Shown: one piece after another, positions 62,667 through 64,000 of the stretch
How positions within the stretch are numbered: the first letter of the stretch is position 1
Layout of the letters: the number at the start of each line of letters is the position of its first letter
Source of the DNA: CAWGJF01 sp963715745
Lineage (GTDB): Bacteria; Bacteroidota; Ignavibacteria; Ignavibacteriales; Ignavibacteriaceae
DNA length: 64,000 nt
Assembly: GCA_963715745.1 (NCBI GenBank)
Contig: OY970271.1
Span: 1,488,001 to 1,552,000, forward strand
Direction of reading: 5' to 3'
Notes under the pieces: model-generated
Told to the model about the DNA's origin: nothing
Databases searched by the model: none
The model's input: only the letters and a program-made list of their open reading frames with translations
Translations under genes and position numbers: made by a program

Positions 62667-64000
62667 TTCCAGGGCTCTGATAATATTATTATTTGTTTTG
62701 GTTTTCTTCTTTGGACTTATAATTAAACTCATCGACATTCAGATAGTTAAAGGTGAGGAATTAAAATATTATGCTCAAAGGCAGCAGACAAACTTTGAAA
62801 CAATAAAAGCGGAACGCGGATTAATTTATGATCGGAATGACATCCTTTTAGTTTACAACCGTCACGATGTTTCATTTTATGTTGATTTAAGAATGCTGCC
62901 GCAAAAAAAGAAATCAGAGATTGCTGAACTCTTTAGCAAAACATTTGGCAAATCAAAATCACACTATTTGAAGTTGTTAAATCAAAAACCGAAAACTATT
63001 TGCCTGGAAAAGAAAGCTCCTCTTGAAAAAGCCTCACTTTTCAATGATTATAAACTAAGTGCAATGTTTTCCGTAGATGACCCGAGTAGAGTTTATCATT
63101 ACGGTTCGCTTGGGTCTCATATTCTCGGTTATGTTGATAATGATTATAAAGGAGTAAACGGGATTGATAAATATTTTAATGACTTGTTAAGTGGCAGAGA
63201 TGGCAAAAGATTAATTGAAAGAAATGCAATCGGCGGTTTAATAACCGTTAATGAAGATAATACTATCCCGGCTTTCCCGGGACAAAATATTTTTCTTACT
63301 ATTGATAAATCCTACCAATCAATATTAGAAAGTGAATTAAAATCAGGAGTTGAAGAATTTGATGCAGAATCTGCTGTTGGAATTATTATGGACCCAAATA
63401 CCGGAGAAATAATTGCTTTAAGTAATGTTGATGACTTTGATCCGAATTTATACTGGAAATACAGTGATGGACAAAGACGGGATAAAGCAATTACCGATAC
63501 GTATGAACCTGGTTCGACTTTTAAAGCATTCTCTTTAGCAGCATTGCTTGAAGAAAATAAATGCAATGAAAAGGATCTTGTCTTCGTTGAAAATGGCAGA
63601 TATAAATATAAAACAGCGTACATAACAGACAGCCATAAAAATGAATACTTGACTGTTAAGGGCGTTTTTGAAGAGTCAAGTAATATTGGAATGTCAAAGC
63701 TGATTCAAAAACTGGATGACAATGATTTTTATAAATACCTGCGTTCATTTGGATTTGGAAACTATTCTTCAATTTGTCTGCCCGGAGAAACAAGCGGAAA
63801 ATTGAAAAAGCCTGATGAATGGTCAGGGATAACAAAAGCATTTATGTCATTCGGATATGAAGTTTCTGTAACACCAATTCAGCTAATCACCGCTTATTCA
63901 TCTTTAATAAATGGTGGAAAACTTTATCAACCTTTGCTTGTTAAAAAAATTGAAGATTCGGGTGGAAATATTATCTCGGAAAATTCACCAAAAGTTGTAA
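62659..64000 (+). CDS. ftsI: Peptidoglycan transpeptidase FtsI/PBP3-like, 3' end cut by window edge
   Basis: ATG at 62659 overlaps the ftsL end by 8 bases; the frame stays open to the right edge, with 447 codons visible. A membrane anchor (~5-25) is followed by the pedestal domain (AERGLIYDRNDILLVYNRHD, GSHILGYVDNDYKGVNGID). The transpeptidase domain has nucleophile Ser286 in YEPGSTFKAF and S340-S-N342 (EESSNIGMSK). The KTG motif lies beyond the window or is not yet reached. Position in mraZ-rsmH-ftsL-x fits the septal transpeptidase rather than the elongation enzyme PBP2. Confidence 0.93.
   Translation, partial: MNNSRALIILLFVLVFFFGLIIKLIDIQIVKGEELKYYAQRQQTNFETIKAERGLIYDRNDILLVYNRHDVSFYVDLRMLPQKKKSEIAELFSKTFGKSKSHYLKLLNQKPKTICLEKKAPLEKASLFNDYKLSAMFSVDDPSRVYHYGSLGSHILGYVDNDYKGVNGIDKYFNDLLSGRDGKRLIERNAIGGLITVNEDNTIPAFPGQNIFLTIDKSYQSILESELKSGVEEFDAESAVGIIMDPNTGEIIALSNVDDFDPNLYWKYSDGQRRDKAITDTYEPGSTFKAFSLAALLEENKCNEKDLVFVENGRYKYKTAYITDSHKNEYLTVKGVFEESSNIGMSKLIQKLDDNDFYKYLRSFGFGNYSSICLPGETSGKLKKPDEWSGITKAFMSFGYEVSVTPIQLITAYSSLINGGKLYQPLLVKKIEDSGGNIISENSPKVV

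Overview
This 64 kb window is an AT-rich bacterial chromosome segment, densely coded on both strands. I see no rRNA, phage, transposase, integrase or CRISPR array. The best taxonomic guess is the Bacteroidota/Chlorobi/Ignavibacteria side of the FCB group, most like Ignavibacteria. The reasons are large secreted proteins ending in a type IX secretion (T9SS) sorting tail with an NPFNPST motif, a SusC-like TonB-dependent receptor, a DUF4286 protein, a 31-residue Cox24/mS38-like basic protein, and an HMA-AraC copper regulator. This placement is inference from gene content, not from a marker phylogeny.

Layout. 1-5540 (minus): two tandem secreted BNR-propeller proteins that share a nearly identical C-terminal module; the first runs off the left edge. 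6050-7833: a membrane glycosyltransferase and a methyltransferase. 7912-11094: a compact nucleoside salvage operon (cytidine deaminase, thymidine kinase, CNT nucleoside transporter, purine nucleoside phosphorylase). 11208-14317: secD-secF. 14642-16300: a lipoprotein and an MDR oxidoreductase. 16591-24329: bacterial alpha-2-macroglobulin plus penicillin-binding protein 1C. 24580-28098 (minus): floA, a Gln-rich membrane protein and a UvrD-type helicase, in overlapping frames. 28527-31019: clpC.

31115-38625 (plus): housekeeping and metabolic genes (pterin dehydratase, pyrE, M64 peptidase, RsbU-like phosphatase, aldehyde dehydrogenase, truA, DUF2231 protein, outer-membrane barrel, enoyl-CoA hydratase). 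38647-42307: a deacetylase-like protein facing an active/inactive M16 protease pair. 42613-45375: TonB-dependent receptor. 45445-47916 (minus): signal peptidase I, broken by a one-base frameshift, and an M23 endopeptidase. 48054-55875: DASS transporter, DUF4286, lipoproteins, a T9SS cargo protein, oligoendopeptidase F, an IMPDH/GMP reductase-type enzyme and bacterioferritin. 55880-59016 (minus): a copper operon made of an HMA-AraC regulator, CopZ and CopA. 59236-60716: HU, a zinc-ribbon/TPR protein, the 31-residue basic protein and tRNA-Thr(CGT). 60980 to the right edge: start of the division and cell-wall cluster (mraZ-rsmH-ftsL-ftsI), preceded by TGGGG repeats matching an MraZ operator.

Most of the window is ordinary core genome. 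The points most worth a second look are the lepB frameshift, a leader motif shared by three envelope or secreted protein genes, the copy-like C-terminal modules of the tandem BNR proteins, the HMA-AraC copper regulator, the MraZ operator, and an intrinsic terminator with no gene before it upstream of the macroglobulin gene. I did not find a clearly new defence, mobile or biosynthetic system.
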